IMG/VR virus record: IMGVR_UViG_3300035211_000110 | Coordinates: 1-46,710 of that record | Strand: one strand, 5' to 3' | Source of the DNA: a virus | Length of the DNA: 46,710 nucleotides | Shown: positions 1 to 6,691 of the stretch, piece by piece | Position numbering within the stretch: the first letter of the stretch is position 1 | Layout: each line of letters begins with the position of its first letter | Program-made: the position numbers and the translations under genes | The notes under the pieces: generated by a model | The model's input: only the letters and a program-made list of their open reading frames with translations | The model's database searches: none | Told to the model about the DNA's origin: nothing

Positions 1-126
1 GAAGGGTTTGCGCTTGACGTCATCCGCAAAGCCACCGAATAACCAAGAGGGAGCAGGAGGGGGGACCGGGACCATCAACCGGACTGGGACCGATCCCCCT
101 CCACCACCTCTTTCGCTTTCACAATG
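1..126. repeat. Terminal direct repeat, left copy
   Basis: Bases 1-126 are identical to 46575-46700. Bases 127-137 match the last ten bases of the window except for one missing C. Bases 1-43 are therefore the last codons of the small gene at 46326-46616. The simplest reading is a circular or terminally redundant phage genome assembled with an overlap; a true short direct terminal repeat is also possible. Confidence 0.95.
56..102. terminator. Possible bidirectional terminator stem
   Basis: GGAGGGGGG at 56-64 can pair with TCCCCCTCC at 94-102, nine pairs with the innermost a wobble, around a loop of about 29 bases. It lies where the rightward gene ending at base 43 meets the leftward gene ending at 75. 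No T-tract follows, so a classical intrinsic terminator is not proven. Confidence 0.3.
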
Positions 127-554
127 CACATTACATTTTCATACTCCCGTCTCTCCGCCTCCGACATCGCCCCAGGTTTCCCCACCGGCCTCACTCTCCT
201 AAGTATGGGATCACTGACCGGGTCCAACACCCGCCGGCATCTATTATAAAGGACATTCCCCAATTCCACCACCGTATAATCGCTGAGAAGCCGCTGAGCG
301 CACTTTCTGGCCCGGTGCGGGTCACACAACCCCCTGGCCAGCATCCCCATCACCTCCCTGCCCGCTGGCGACTGCATGGCACTATTCACCACCCGTCTGC
401 GCTCCCGATAGTCCCTCCCCCGTTTCACCCTCTCCACCATCCCCGCCCGCCGTCTTGTTTTCCTGACCGGGATCGGTTTGCGCTTCACCGGGGACACTCG
501 TTCGGACACATACCGGGTCGGCCCATCACCAAACAGATTTCTATTCGTCCTCAT
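75..554 (-). CDS. Small basic protein of unknown function, transcribed against the early block
   Basis: 159 codons. I do not recognise the family. The N-terminal 40 residues are rich in Arg and Lys; the middle (about residues 60-115) looks helical and contains two Cys. The start at 554 was chosen over the in-frame ATG at 560 because GGGGAGG abuts the 560 ATG but sits six bases before the 554 ATG. It is the only leftward gene in the rightward early block. An AT-rich TATATATATA box (584-593) and eight GATACC repeats (627-715) lie just upstream, which suggests an autoregulated DNA-binding protein; this is inference. Confidence 0.6.
   Translation of the reverse strand: MRTNRNLFGDGPTRYVSERVSPVKRKPIPVRKTRRRAGMVERVKRGRDYRERRRVVNSAMQSPAGREVMGMLARGLCDPHRARKCAQRLLSDYTVVELGNVLYNRCRRVLDPVSDPILRRVRPVGKPGAMSEAERREYENVMCIVKAKEVVEGDRSQSG
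124..135. repeat. Dispersed motif ATGCACATTACA (family entry)
   Basis: First member of a dispersed motif, consensus TGTA(A/G)TGT(G/A)CAT on one strand. Same strand as here: 7749-7760, 8677-8688 and 20494-20505 (exact); 2770-2781 (GTAC variant); 11373-11381 (TACATTACA); 30768-30780 and 45426-45438 (CACTACAA variant). Opposite strand: 34411-34422 (exact); 13772-13782 and 24401-24411 (eleven-base core); 45810-45820 (GTAC variant). A looser copy is at 41167-41178, and a broken copy with one base lost ends the window. Copies fall in genes of both directions and in different codon frames, so selection appears to act on the DNA. Confidence 0.8.
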
Positions 555-583
555 GGTCATCCTCCCCTCTCCCCTCTCCCCCC

Positions 584-593
584 TATATATATA
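584..593 (-). promoter_or_regulatory. AT-rich -10-like box before the leftward basic-protein gene
   Basis: TATATATATA is 30-40 bases upstream of the leftward start at 554, in an otherwise GC-rich region and next to the GATACC array. No good -35 hexamer is visible at the expected distance, so an activator may be needed or the box may be only a DNA-unwinding element. Confidence 0.35.
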
Positions 594-626
594 CTAGTAC
601 TACCGAGTTACACCTCGACGTTTCGT

Positions 627-715
627 GATACCCGGATACCTGATACCGTGATACCAATTATTGATACCGGATACCAGGAGAACCGTTTACCATGCGACCG
701 TGATACCGTGATACC
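627..715. repeat. GATACC iteron-like array
   Basis: Eight copies of GATACC in one orientation at 627, 635, 642, 650, 663, 670, 702 and 710. They occur mostly as pairs 7-8 bases apart; the paired unit GATACCGTGATACC occurs twice. They sit in the spacer between the leftward gene (start 554) and the structured RNA and rightward genes. Tight tandem repeats of this kind are typical of replication-initiator or repressor binding sites. The rest of 561-902 shows no convincing gene. Confidence 0.75.
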
Positions 716-902
716 ATACATTGGGGTTGCCCTCCATGATCCATAGTATAGGGTGGGGGGTTGGAGGTGGTCAATAAAAAGCCAAATTCCCCCTTGACCC
801 ACGCAAACAGGCGGGGGTAGGGTTGGATCATCGAACAATGGGAAGGTTTAAGTCAAATAGTATTATCTTGTGGAGGATGGAGAGATGCCGTATCTTTAAA
901 AA

Positions 903-1108
903 TTCAATTGTGCATTCAAGGCGTGGGCTACCATGTGAGCCCTGTGCAGGTAGCATCTGTCCTGGAAAGGTGGGGATGTAAGCCCCACCACCCCTTCACG
1001 CCTGATGAGCATAAAGGCGAAACCGTCAACAGTTGGCGGTAGCGCGGAGTGGATACAGCCGGGGAATAACTGTCCACCAGGGGCTCACGCCTTGAATGCA
1101 CAATTGAA
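903..1108 (+). ncRNA. Structured RNA closed by a perfect 26-bp helix
   Basis: Bases 903-928 are the reverse complement of 1083-1108, 26 continuous pairs with one G-T wobble. Inside are a hairpin at 927-954 (GCTACC with GGTAGC; its first two bases overlap the closing stem, so one of them gives way), a helix CCTGG 961-965 with CCAGG 1077-1081, a hairpin 969-975 with 983-989, a hammerhead core (991-1052) and a hairpin 1051-1053 plus 1056-1058 with 1070-1075. No reading frame covers it. It lies 60 bases before the first rightward gene after the control region, so it may be that transcript's 5' leader. I do not recognise it as a named RNA class. An inverted-repeat mobile element is an alternative, but no flanking target-site duplication is evident. 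Confidence 0.75.
991..1052 (+). ncRNA. Hammerhead ribozyme, type I topology
   Basis: The invariant core is present in order. CTGATGA (1002-1008) is followed by a short stem II (G1009-C1018, C1010-G1017), then GAAA (1019-1022) and stem III pairing 1022-1029 with 1033-1040, including the required A15.1-U16.1 pair. A1041 is the cleavage-site H17. Stem I pairs 999-1001 with 1042-1044 and, after a mismatch, 994-997 with 1046-1049. Predicted self-cleavage is between 1041 and 1042. Stems II and III are closed hairpins and the motif opens through stem I. Stem II is only two pairs, so activity may rely on loop contacts with the stem I internal loop. Confidence 0.7.
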
Positions 1109-1168
1109 GATAATCACTGGCTGTACGGGGCGGGAGCACCTACCATCTTTCAATCTCAAGGGGGACAA

Positions 1169-1693
1169 ATGGGAAACGGGGAACGCAAGGGTAATGTTGT
1201 CTCTTTAGTGCCGGGCAGTGGTTCGGACCAACAATCATGGGATGAGTGGCACGTACCCGCCCGTGACGACAAAGGCCACCACGCACGGTTGCAAGTCAAA
1301 GTCCCACCGCAGTTGATTGCCCAAGCCCAGATGGTTGTTGAATCCAAACACTATCCATACCGGTCCATTGGCTACCTGTACCGCCACGCCCTCCTCCGCC
1401 ATTTCCACTGGCTGGCCGAAGGGGACCAGGACGGGACCGGGTCCACCATCCACACCATAAACGCCATGGTGGAGATCGTCCGGGAGGATGAGTACATGGA
1501 GGACTTCCGGAGTCTGTTTGACCGGCTGGACGACCGGGTCAGGGATCACCGGCAACGGGGGAATGACGACCGGGCCAGGCAATTGGTGTTGAAGGTGTGG
1601 GCACAGATGAAGCAGATGGGGGATGATTTCTGGAGGCGGGAGTTCGAGGAGGAATTGAAAAGACGATATGGGAATTTGCTGAAGGGGGATTGA
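1169..1693 (+). CDS. Putative ribbon-helix-helix DNA-binding protein
   Basis: 174 residues. Around residues 38-80 a beta-strand-like stretch (LQVKVPPQL) is followed by two helices, the second holding YRSIGYLYRHALLRHF, which resembles the MetJ/Arc/CopG fold in which a paired strand contacts DNA. The remainder is a charged helical C-terminal region. AAGGGGGAC stands two bases before the ATG, the leader form shared by early genes of this phage. It is the first gene after the structured RNA and the GATACC array, so it could be the array-binding protein; that link is inference. It matches no enzyme I know. Confidence 0.6.
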   Translation: MGNGERKGNVVSLVPGSGSDQQSWDEWHVPARDDKGHHARLQVKVPPQLIAQAQMVVESKHYPYRSIGYLYRHALLRHFHWLAEGDQDGTGSTIHTINAMVEIVREDEYMEDFRSLFDRLDDRVRDHRQRGNDDRARQLVLKVWAQMKQMGDDFWRREFEEELKRRYGNLLKGD

Positions 1694-1721
1694 CCAATAA
1701 AACAGAGTTGAGGGGGAAAGT

Positions 1722-1916
1722 GTGAAAAAGACTAAAGAGGAAGTCCCGTTCATCTATGACGATGAAGTTACCTTGTCCATGGTTCGCAATAAGAATCGTA
1801 TTATGGTTAATGACAAGGATATACAAATTGCACAGGACGAATTGTCCAAACGCTGGTCGGATATGATGGACACTGCAATATGTAAGTACCTTATGCGTGG
1901 CGCGGTGGCGGAATAG
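1722..1916 (+). CDS. Capsid-protein fragment homologous to the phage's own major capsid protein
   Basis: 64 codons from GTG, preceded by GAGGGGGAA. Residues 11-22 (YDDEVTLSMVRN) match the capsid protein's YDDDVTLTMVRN, and ELSKRW plus the following helix match ELLKRW further on; the whole stretch corresponds to roughly residues 88-142 of the capsid gene at 32286-33278. The DNA has diverged, so this is not a fresh duplication or an assembly error. The last eight codons lie in the tRNA-Leu-like gene, suggesting that this gene was cut off where tRNA sequence was joined. It could be a decayed remnant or a small expressed protein that interferes with capsid assembly; the intact start region keeps the second option open. 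Confidence 0.6.
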   Translation: MKKTKEEVPFIYDDEVTLSMVRNKNRIMVNDKDIQIAQDELSKRWSDMMDTAICKYLMRGAVAE

Positions 1917-2000
1917 GTAGACGCAAGTAACCGGATAGACTGGATGTATGGACCGAAGAAGCTCAGCATCTATGCAGGGTGCAAATCCCTGCCCGCGCCA
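1899..2000 (+). tRNA. tRNA-Leu-like gene with an aberrant centre
   Basis: GGCGCGG (1899-1905) pairs perfectly with CCGCGCC (1993-1999). The D-arm GCGGAATAGGTAGACGC is the leucine form, and the T-arm CAGGG-TGCAAAT-CCCTG has a normal seven-base loop with one extra pair below it. A2000 would be the discriminator; CCA is not encoded. The piece between D- and T-arms is about 50 bases against about 32 in ordinary leucine tRNAs. It contains a six-pair helix TGGATG (1941-1946) with CATCTA (1967-1972) that could be an enlarged variable arm, but I find no clean five-pair, seven-loop anticodon arm. It may be a decayed, recombined or intron-bearing tRNA, or a tRNA mimic. Confidence 0.55.
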
Positions 2001-2027
2001 ACAATAAACCAATAGGGAGGACGGGAG

Positions 2028-2468
2028 ATGAAAAAGATCAGTATCAGTATGATGATGGAAATGGTGGTGATGGTGGTGGTATTGACCTTGACCTTGACCT
2101 TGGCTGGTACACCGATGGCCCAGGATGACCAAGGTGTGGACGACTTGGACTGGAAAACCTCCGTAGATGGGTGTTACCGGTACACCATTCTTGATAACGA
2201 CATCATGGTTGTTCAGACCGAGGTCCAGTTGACGGTGGACAAGGAAACCATCGCCCGCAATGGCAAGGAGATTCAAAAGGAGGCCAATGAATTGGGGAAA
2301 TCCATCCATGGACGTCTGATGAAACACCCGTTCATCTCCTCCATCGGCATGTCCCCCCGCCAGATCACCATCCGCACCTACCCGTTCCCGGAGCACCCAT
2401 GGGAGTTCGGTGAGGCGCAGGTTGTCGGGGACTTGGATCAGGTGCTGTGCGGGGCCACCACCAAATAG
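2028..2468 (+). CDS. Secreted protein of unknown function
   Basis: 146 residues with an N-terminal Sec signal peptide: MKK, a Met/Val/Leu-rich hydrophobic core and a likely signal peptidase I site after PMA near residue 31. The mature part is small, with two Cys (in DGCYRY and VLCGAT) that could form a disulphide in the periplasm. The GGTGGTGATGG runs encoding the hydrophobic core make the DNA locally repetitive. AGGGAGG precedes the ATG. I recognise no family. Its place between the tRNA-like gene and the helicase suggests early expression of an exported host-modifying protein, which is speculative. Confidence 0.75.
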   Translation: MKKISISMMMEMVVMVVVLTLTLTLAGTPMAQDDQGVDDLDWKTSVDGCYRYTILDNDIMVVQTEVQLTVDKETIARNGKEIQKEANELGKSIHGRLMKHPFISSIGMSPRQITIRTYPFPEHPWEFGEAQVVGDLDQVLCGATTK

Positions 2469-2514
2469 AGCCACCCACCCACCAACCACTTTACACTTGA
2501 CACGGGAGCATCAA

Positions 2515-4185
2515 GTGGCCAAATATGTCAACAAAAGATTGTACCCGGAAGGGCGGCGCACTCACCCCATGTATGGCCGCCCACCCGTCCCCCAGGCGGG
2601 GGAATCGAGGATCGACTTGACCCCGGTCCTCCCCCCGCCGCCCTTTTTGGGCCTCCCCGATCAGTTCACCCAGTGGCGGCCCGGCCAAGACCATGCGGTA
2701 GAACACCTGTTGACGTCCGAGTACCGGTTCGACGCCATGGTCATGCCCACCGGGTCCGGCAAATCCTTAATGTACATTACACTCGCCCTCATGTCCGGGG
2801 AGCGGTGCCTGGTGCTCACCTCCACCAACCCCTTGACCGACCAGCTCATGGAGGACTTCGGTGATCTATGTGTTCACGTCCGTGGAAAGAGTCACTATCG
2901 GTGTCGTAAGATCGGCCATGGGGTCACGTGTGACCGGGGTCCGTGCAATTACGGTATTTCCTGCTCATACAAGGACACCGGGTGTGAGTATTTCGATCAG
3001 GTACGAAAAGCGGCGGCGGCCCAGATCGTGGTCACGAATTATGCTTTTTGGATTTACAATAACAAAGCCCGGTTGGATGCGGGGCAGGGGGACGGCGAAA
3101 CGATTGGTCGATTTGGGTTGCTGGTATGCGACGAGGCACATGATTGCCCGGATCGTGTCGCGGATGCGTTCACGGTGAGGTTGAGCCGGAGGAATGAGGT
3201 GGAGAAGTACCTCCTACAGAATTATCTGTGGACGGACGACCGGCGGGATACCTTAGGATGGGCCAGGGAGGCGCACGGAGAGGCCGACCGGATATATAAG
3301 GACGCCAAGTCCGCCAGCCGGATGGAGAGGACATTCCAGGCGGCACAGGCCAAGAGAAAGCTGAAGCAGATTATCCGGGCGTTGACCGGGGACGGGGAAA
3401 ATGTGGTGGTGGTGCCGGAGAAAAAGTGGGGGGTGATGCGGGTGGCCCTGGCATGGCCCTTCGACCGGGCCGAGGATGTAATGTTCACCGGGATACCCCA
3501 TATCGTGTTCACCAGCGCCACCGTCCGGGGCAAGACCATGCAGATGTTAGGGGTGGACCCGGACCAGTACCAGTTGAAGGAGTACCCGCACATTATCCCC
3601 CAGGACCGGCGCATGCTGTATCACATCCCCACCATACGGCTGAATTTTCGCACCAAGCCAGTGGAGTTCCGAACGTGGTTGACGAGGATTGATCAACTTA
3701 TCCGGGGCCGGGAGGGGAACGGAATCATCCACACCGTGTCCTATTATCGCCGGGATGAGATATTGAAACGGTCCAAGTACCGAGACCGGATGATGTCCCA
3801 TGACACCAAAACTGCGGCCCAAGTGATCGAGGCGTTCAAGGGGATGGCGGGGGAGGGGAAGATCCTGGTGTCCCCGTCCGTCACCACCGGGTATGACTTT
3901 CCTTATGACACGGCGAGGTGGCAGATCATCGGGAAGATCGCCTACCCCGACACGTCCGATCCCATTATCAAAGAAAGGTGTAATCGGGATGACACCTATG
4001 GGCCGTACAGTGCGATGCAGACCCTGGTGCAGACCGTGGGCAGGATTGTTCGGGCCGAGGACGACCGGGGGGATAGTTTTATTATTGACGACAACATCAA
4101 GTGGTTTATCAGGAAGTATGCGGATTTCGCCCCCCAGTGGTTCATGGGGTCATATCAGGCGTTGGGCGGTGTGCCGCAATCATAG
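2515..4185 (+). CDS. DinG/XPD-like superfamily 2 DNA helicase with a Cys-rich insert
   Basis: 556 residues if started at GTG 2515, which has GGGAG six bases upstream; the frame is open back to 2410, but that part overlaps the previous gene. Walker A MPTGSGKS is near residues 77-84 and the DEAH box (VCDEAHDC) near 205. The final helicase motif QTVGRIVRAEDDRG is near 505. Between Walker A and DEAH lies a Cys-rich stretch (about residues 132-158, CRKIGHGVTCDRGPC and two more Cys) where XPD and DinG carry a 4Fe-4S cluster. The family unwinds DNA 5' to 3' in repair and replication. It probably serves phage replication or recombination together with the downstream nucleases. Confidence 0.88.
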   Translation: MAKYVNKRLYPEGRRTHPMYGRPPVPQAGESRIDLTPVLPPPPFLGLPDQFTQWRPGQDHAVEHLLTSEYRFDAMVMPTGSGKSLMYITLALMSGERCLVLTSTNPLTDQLMEDFGDLCVHVRGKSHYRCRKIGHGVTCDRGPCNYGISCSYKDTGCEYFDQVRKAAAAQIVVTNYAFWIYNNKARLDAGQGDGETIGRFGLLVCDEAHDCPDRVADAFTVRLSRRNEVEKYLLQNYLWTDDRRDTLGWAREAHGEADRIYKDAKSASRMERTFQAAQAKRKLKQIIRALTGDGENVVVVPEKKWGVMRVALAWPFDRAEDVMFTGIPHIVFTSATVRGKTMQMLGVDPDQYQLKEYPHIIPQDRRMLYHIPTIRLNFRTKPVEFRTWLTRIDQLIRGREGNGIIHTVSYYRRDEILKRSKYRDRMMSHDTKTAAQVIEAFKGMAGEGKILVSPSVTTGYDFPYDTARWQIIGKIAYPDTSDPIIKERCNRDDTYGPYSAMQTLVQTVGRIVRAEDDRGDSFIIDDNIKWFIRKYADFAPQWFMGSYQALGGVPQS

Positions 4186-4219
4186 GCAGCGGGTCGGTAA
4201 ATCGGGGGATTTAATAGCC

Positions 4220-4486
4220 ATGGATCGAGTTGAAACAGCAATCGAGGCAATTATTGCATCTGTTCCTGCGGACAAAAAAGAAAATCGCGCTGAAGTCGCT
4301 CGTCAAGCAAGGATGCTGGCAAAAATAACATGCCGTGAATTGGGCGGCGCACTTGGATTAACTCTCTCTCAGGTTTCCGACATTGAACATGGTAGGCTTG
4401 CGGTTGATGACGATGTTATCACAGCAATTGTTATGGTTTGCGGGAGTAAAATAGTCGTTGATTATTTTTTCAACAAGCGTCCGTAA
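4220..4486 (+). CDS. XRE/Cro-type helix-turn-helix regulator
   Basis: 88 residues. The centre (residues 33-60) fits a lambda-repressor-like helix-turn-helix: CRELGGALGLTLSQVSDIEHG has the usual Q-V-S-x-I-E-x-G spacing. The region is visibly more AT-rich than the helicase gene before it, as is the next gene, hinting at separate acquisition. GGGGGA lies about ten bases before the ATG. With no repressor-integrase module present, it may tune early transcription or act on the host. Confidence 0.7.
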   Translation: MDRVETAIEAIIASVPADKKENRAEVARQARMLAKITCRELGGALGLTLSQVSDIEHGRLAVDDDVITAIVMVCGSKIVVDYFFNKRP

Positions 4487-4533
4487 CTCTGGCTAACATT
4501 AAAATCGTAGGGCTTAGAACTTTAGAGGAAGCT

Positions 4534-4899
4534 ATGAAGCCAAAAGCATTTATTGAGTGTGACGACTACAAGGTGGGTGAATTTACCCCTATTTCGTTTA
4601 CCCCTAAATTGAAATGGAAGATTATCAAATCAGAATTTATAAAATCATCAACCAAGTTACCAAAACATATTGTACTGAAAGCAAGACTTGCAAATTATCC
4701 CATAGTTTTAGCATCTTATCCACATAGTTTCGGATTGTTTGACGTACATACAAGCGGTCTGCGGTTCGGCCGGTCAACTAACCAGCTCGATACAAACGAT
4801 CCCGAGGAAGCCATTTACATAGTAGAACAAGAATTATTTAAGTGGGCTACAGCATGGTCCGCTTTTTATCAACAAATAGCAGACAGATTGGTTCGGTAG
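4534..4899 (+). CDS. Hypothetical protein, AT-rich gene
   Basis: 121 residues, soluble, no signal peptide or membrane segment. It is Lys-rich in the first half and ends in an aromatic helix (EQELFKWATAWSAFYQQI). AGAGGAAG precedes the ATG. Base composition resembles the neighbouring regulator gene and differs from the GC-rich core genes, so both may belong to one inserted cassette. Family not recognised. Confidence 0.65.
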   Translation: MKPKAFIECDDYKVGEFTPISFTPKLKWKIIKSEFIKSSTKLPKHIVLKARLANYPIVLASYPHSFGLFDVHTSGLRFGRSTNQLDTNDPEEAIYIVEQELFKWATAWSAFYQQIADRLVR

Positions 4900-4982
4900 C
4901 TACAGGGGTTAAAGATAGGGCGTAAACCATAAACCATAGATCACAAACCATCACCACCATACCAAAGCAAAGGAGAATGCAC

Positions 4983-5825
4983 ATGGCAACAGCAAAAGAG
5001 AAAAAGGCGTTGGAAGAACAAAGAGCAAAGGCCGTCAGCCTCAACCCGGAGGAGATGGCCGAGGGCGGGGGGCTTCTGGATAACATCCGGGCCACCATCA
5101 AGGAGGCCACGTTCGTAATGACCGACTATGGCGGAAAGTCCTCCATGGTCCGCCCGGCCGCCCACCTGGTGTTGGAGGAACCGGACGGGGAGATTCACGA
5201 CGACCAGTTCTGGTCCTGTGGAAAGGCGGAGGATTGGGTTCCCAGCGACGACGGGAAGTACCTGATCCCCACCGGGTTGAAGACCCAGATCCACAAGTCC
5301 TCCAACCTGGGCATGTTCCTCCAGTCCCTGATGGACTGTGGATTCCCGGCAGACAAGTTCGACGCCGACATAGGGTTTCTCGTTGGCCTGGAGGCCCACT
5401 TCCAACAGGTGGACACCGGCCGGGAGAAGAAGAAATCCAAGGACGGGACGCGGGAGTATGCCGATACCGCCCTGTGCGTGGCCGAGATCTTCAACTTCCC
5501 CTGGGAGAAAAAGGGGGGGAAATCCGGCGGCGGGAAGACGGCCAAGAAGACCGCCCCGAAGAAGGCACCCAAGGCCCAAGCCGACGATGAGGGCGGTAGG
5601 GACGGGGATCTGGAGTCCGAGGCCATGACCGTGATCATGGGTATCGTGGCCGAGTCCGGGGATGATGGGATCGTGAAAAAGGCCCTGGCCACCGCCATCA
5701 TGCAAGCCCGCGAGGGGGAAGACCAGAAGGTGACAAACAAGATCCTTAAGCTGGCCTTCTCCGATGCGTTTCTGGAGGGAGACGGTGTACCGTGGACGTA
5801 TGAGGACGGTGTGCTGACCATGTAG
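4983..5825 (+). CDS. Putative single-stranded DNA-binding-like replication protein
   Basis: 280 residues from ATG 4983, chosen because AGGAG is seven bases upstream; the ATG at 4977 is too close to it. Residues 1-165 resemble a conserved phage protein found next to recombination genes (LGMFLQSLMDCGFPADKF and a GLEAHFQQV strand), which I take to be OB-fold-like. A Lys/Ala/Gly-rich linker at about 175-205 is followed by an acidic helical tail, the general design of SSB proteins. It opens the recombination set that includes the PD-(D/E)XK nuclease and Sak4-like ATPase. The single-strand-binding role is inferred from layout, not from a diagnostic motif. Confidence 0.55.
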   Translation: MATAKEKKALEEQRAKAVSLNPEEMAEGGGLLDNIRATIKEATFVMTDYGGKSSMVRPAAHLVLEEPDGEIHDDQFWSCGKAEDWVPSDDGKYLIPTGLKTQIHKSSNLGMFLQSLMDCGFPADKFDADIGFLVGLEAHFQQVDTGREKKKSKDGTREYADTALCVAEIFNFPWEKKGGKSGGGKTAKKTAPKKAPKAQADDEGGRDGDLESEAMTVIMGIVAESGDDGIVKKALATAIMQAREGEDQKVTNKILKLAFSDAFLEGDGVPWTYEDGVLTM

Positions 5826-5851
5826 GAGTAAACCGGTTTCCACCCCACCCT

Positions 5852-5880
5852 TTGACCTGGGGGAATAATCCCGTGATAAA
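5852..5880 (+). promoter_or_regulatory. Putative sigma70-type promoter
   Basis: TTGACC (5852-5857) and GATAAA (5875-5880) are 17 bases apart. The spacer contains the small dyad GGGAATAATCCC. It lies in the 268-base gap before the small gene at 6094 and could drive the recombination genes. Confidence 0.45.
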
Positions 5881-5890
5881 CTTCCCGGCG

Positions 5891-5994
5891 CTTTACCAAG
5901 ACAGACCCGGATTCGTCTCCGGGCGGTTCGGTAAAGGTCAAAACAAAGCGTGGTATTGGTGGAGGGTTTCGGTATGATCCCGACCGCCGTACCG
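5891..5994 (+). promoter_or_regulatory. Structured leader: two hairpins in the 5826-6093 gap
   Basis: CTTTACC (5891-5897) pairs with GGTAAAG (5930-5936) around an inner CCCGG/CCGGG stem. A second hairpin pairs CGGTA (5970-5974) with TACCG (5990-5994). No T-tract follows either one, so an untranslated leader structure seems likelier than a terminator. No reading frame in this gap looks real. I could not match it to a tRNA or known riboswitch. Confidence 0.4.
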
Positions 5995-6093
5995 GTGTAT
6001 GCGTGAAGTCAAGTCCAGGATTCGAGATTACTAATCAGTCGGGGATGTTGCAGGTAATGGGTGGGGTGGAATTAACCTGAAGGGAGTGGTGGG

Positions 6094-6330
6094 ATGGGTT
6101 TCATGGCGGGGACACGAGATGATGAAATCCGAGTGGAGGCCACGGTCGTGGCGGAAACCGACAAGGCCCTGATGCTATCCCCGGATGGGTCGGCAGGGGA
6201 GGAGGAGTGGTTCCCCAAGTCACAAATCGACTGGGTGGAGCCGGATAATTGGAGTCCACTGACGGGTATGAAAGGGCACCATGTGGTATTCTTCATCCCC
6301 CGGTGGTTGATGCAGGAGAAAGGATGGTGA
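6094..6330 (+). CDS. Small conserved phage protein
   Basis: 78 residues. The pattern of an acidic stretch, then WFPKSQIDWVEP, and a C-terminal VVFFIPRWLMQEKG is one I associate with small phage proteins that occur near replication and recombination genes; its function is unknown to me. AAGGGAG is seven bases before the ATG. It is the first gene after the structured leader and is followed four bases later by the next gene, so the two are probably co-translated. Confidence 0.7.
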   Translation: MGFMAGTRDDEIRVEATVVAETDKALMLSPDGSAGEEEWFPKSQIDWVEPDNWSPLTGMKGHHVVFFIPRWLMQEKGW

Positions 6331-6334
6331 GGGA

Positions 6335-6676
6335 ATGATAGATAACCAGACATTACCTCTGATTTGGACAGAATTGACCCGGATCGCTACGGCCTTGGAG
6401 AAGCGGAATGAGTTGGTGGAGATGTACATGGGCAAGGGGCAGGAGACGGCCAATGATACCCCGACCACCTATGCCATCGGGGACATGATGACCCCCAAGA
6501 CCGGAGTGTGGTTTGACGGTCCCACCAGGGACATCCACGACCTGACCTGTGTGGACCCCAAGGTGAAGTATGGGCTGACGGACCGGTCCTATTATATTTT
6601 TGAACTCCACGATGGCAACACTCTCACCCTGTGCACGTGGGACGAGGGGGTTTGTCGGTGGAAAATGATCGGGTAG
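6335..6676 (+). CDS. Hypothetical protein
   Basis: 113 residues. A short N-terminal helix (about residues 8-30, IWTELTRIATALEKRNELVE) is followed by a beta-rich C-terminal half ending in a Trp-rich strand (WDEGVCRWKMIG). No signal peptide or membrane segment. It starts five bases after the preceding stop and sits directly before the nuclease gene. Family not recognised. Confidence 0.65.
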   Translation: MIDNQTLPLIWTELTRIATALEKRNELVEMYMGKGQETANDTPTTYAIGDMMTPKTGVWFDGPTRDIHDLTCVDPKVKYGLTDRSYYIFELHDGNTLTLCTWDEGVCRWKMIG

Positions 6677-6691
6677 GGAGGACCCCGAACC

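Noticed and set aside
627-715. GATACC repeats as a CRISPR array
   Set aside because: Units are six bases with gaps of 1-26 bases; CRISPR repeats are 23 bases or more with long, even spacers.
608-838. Leftward 76-codon reading frame over the iterons
   Set aside because: It is coded by the GATACC repeats themselves and lacks a ribosome-binding site.
1539-2489. Leftward reading frame of 316 codons
   Set aside because: It crosses the capsid fragment, the tRNA-like gene and a secreted-protein gene with good starts; its own sequence is low-complexity His/Pro runs.
5891-6050. A possible tRNA in the gap before 6094
   Set aside because: TTCGA-like bits occur, but no seven-pair acceptor or anticodon arm can be drawn.
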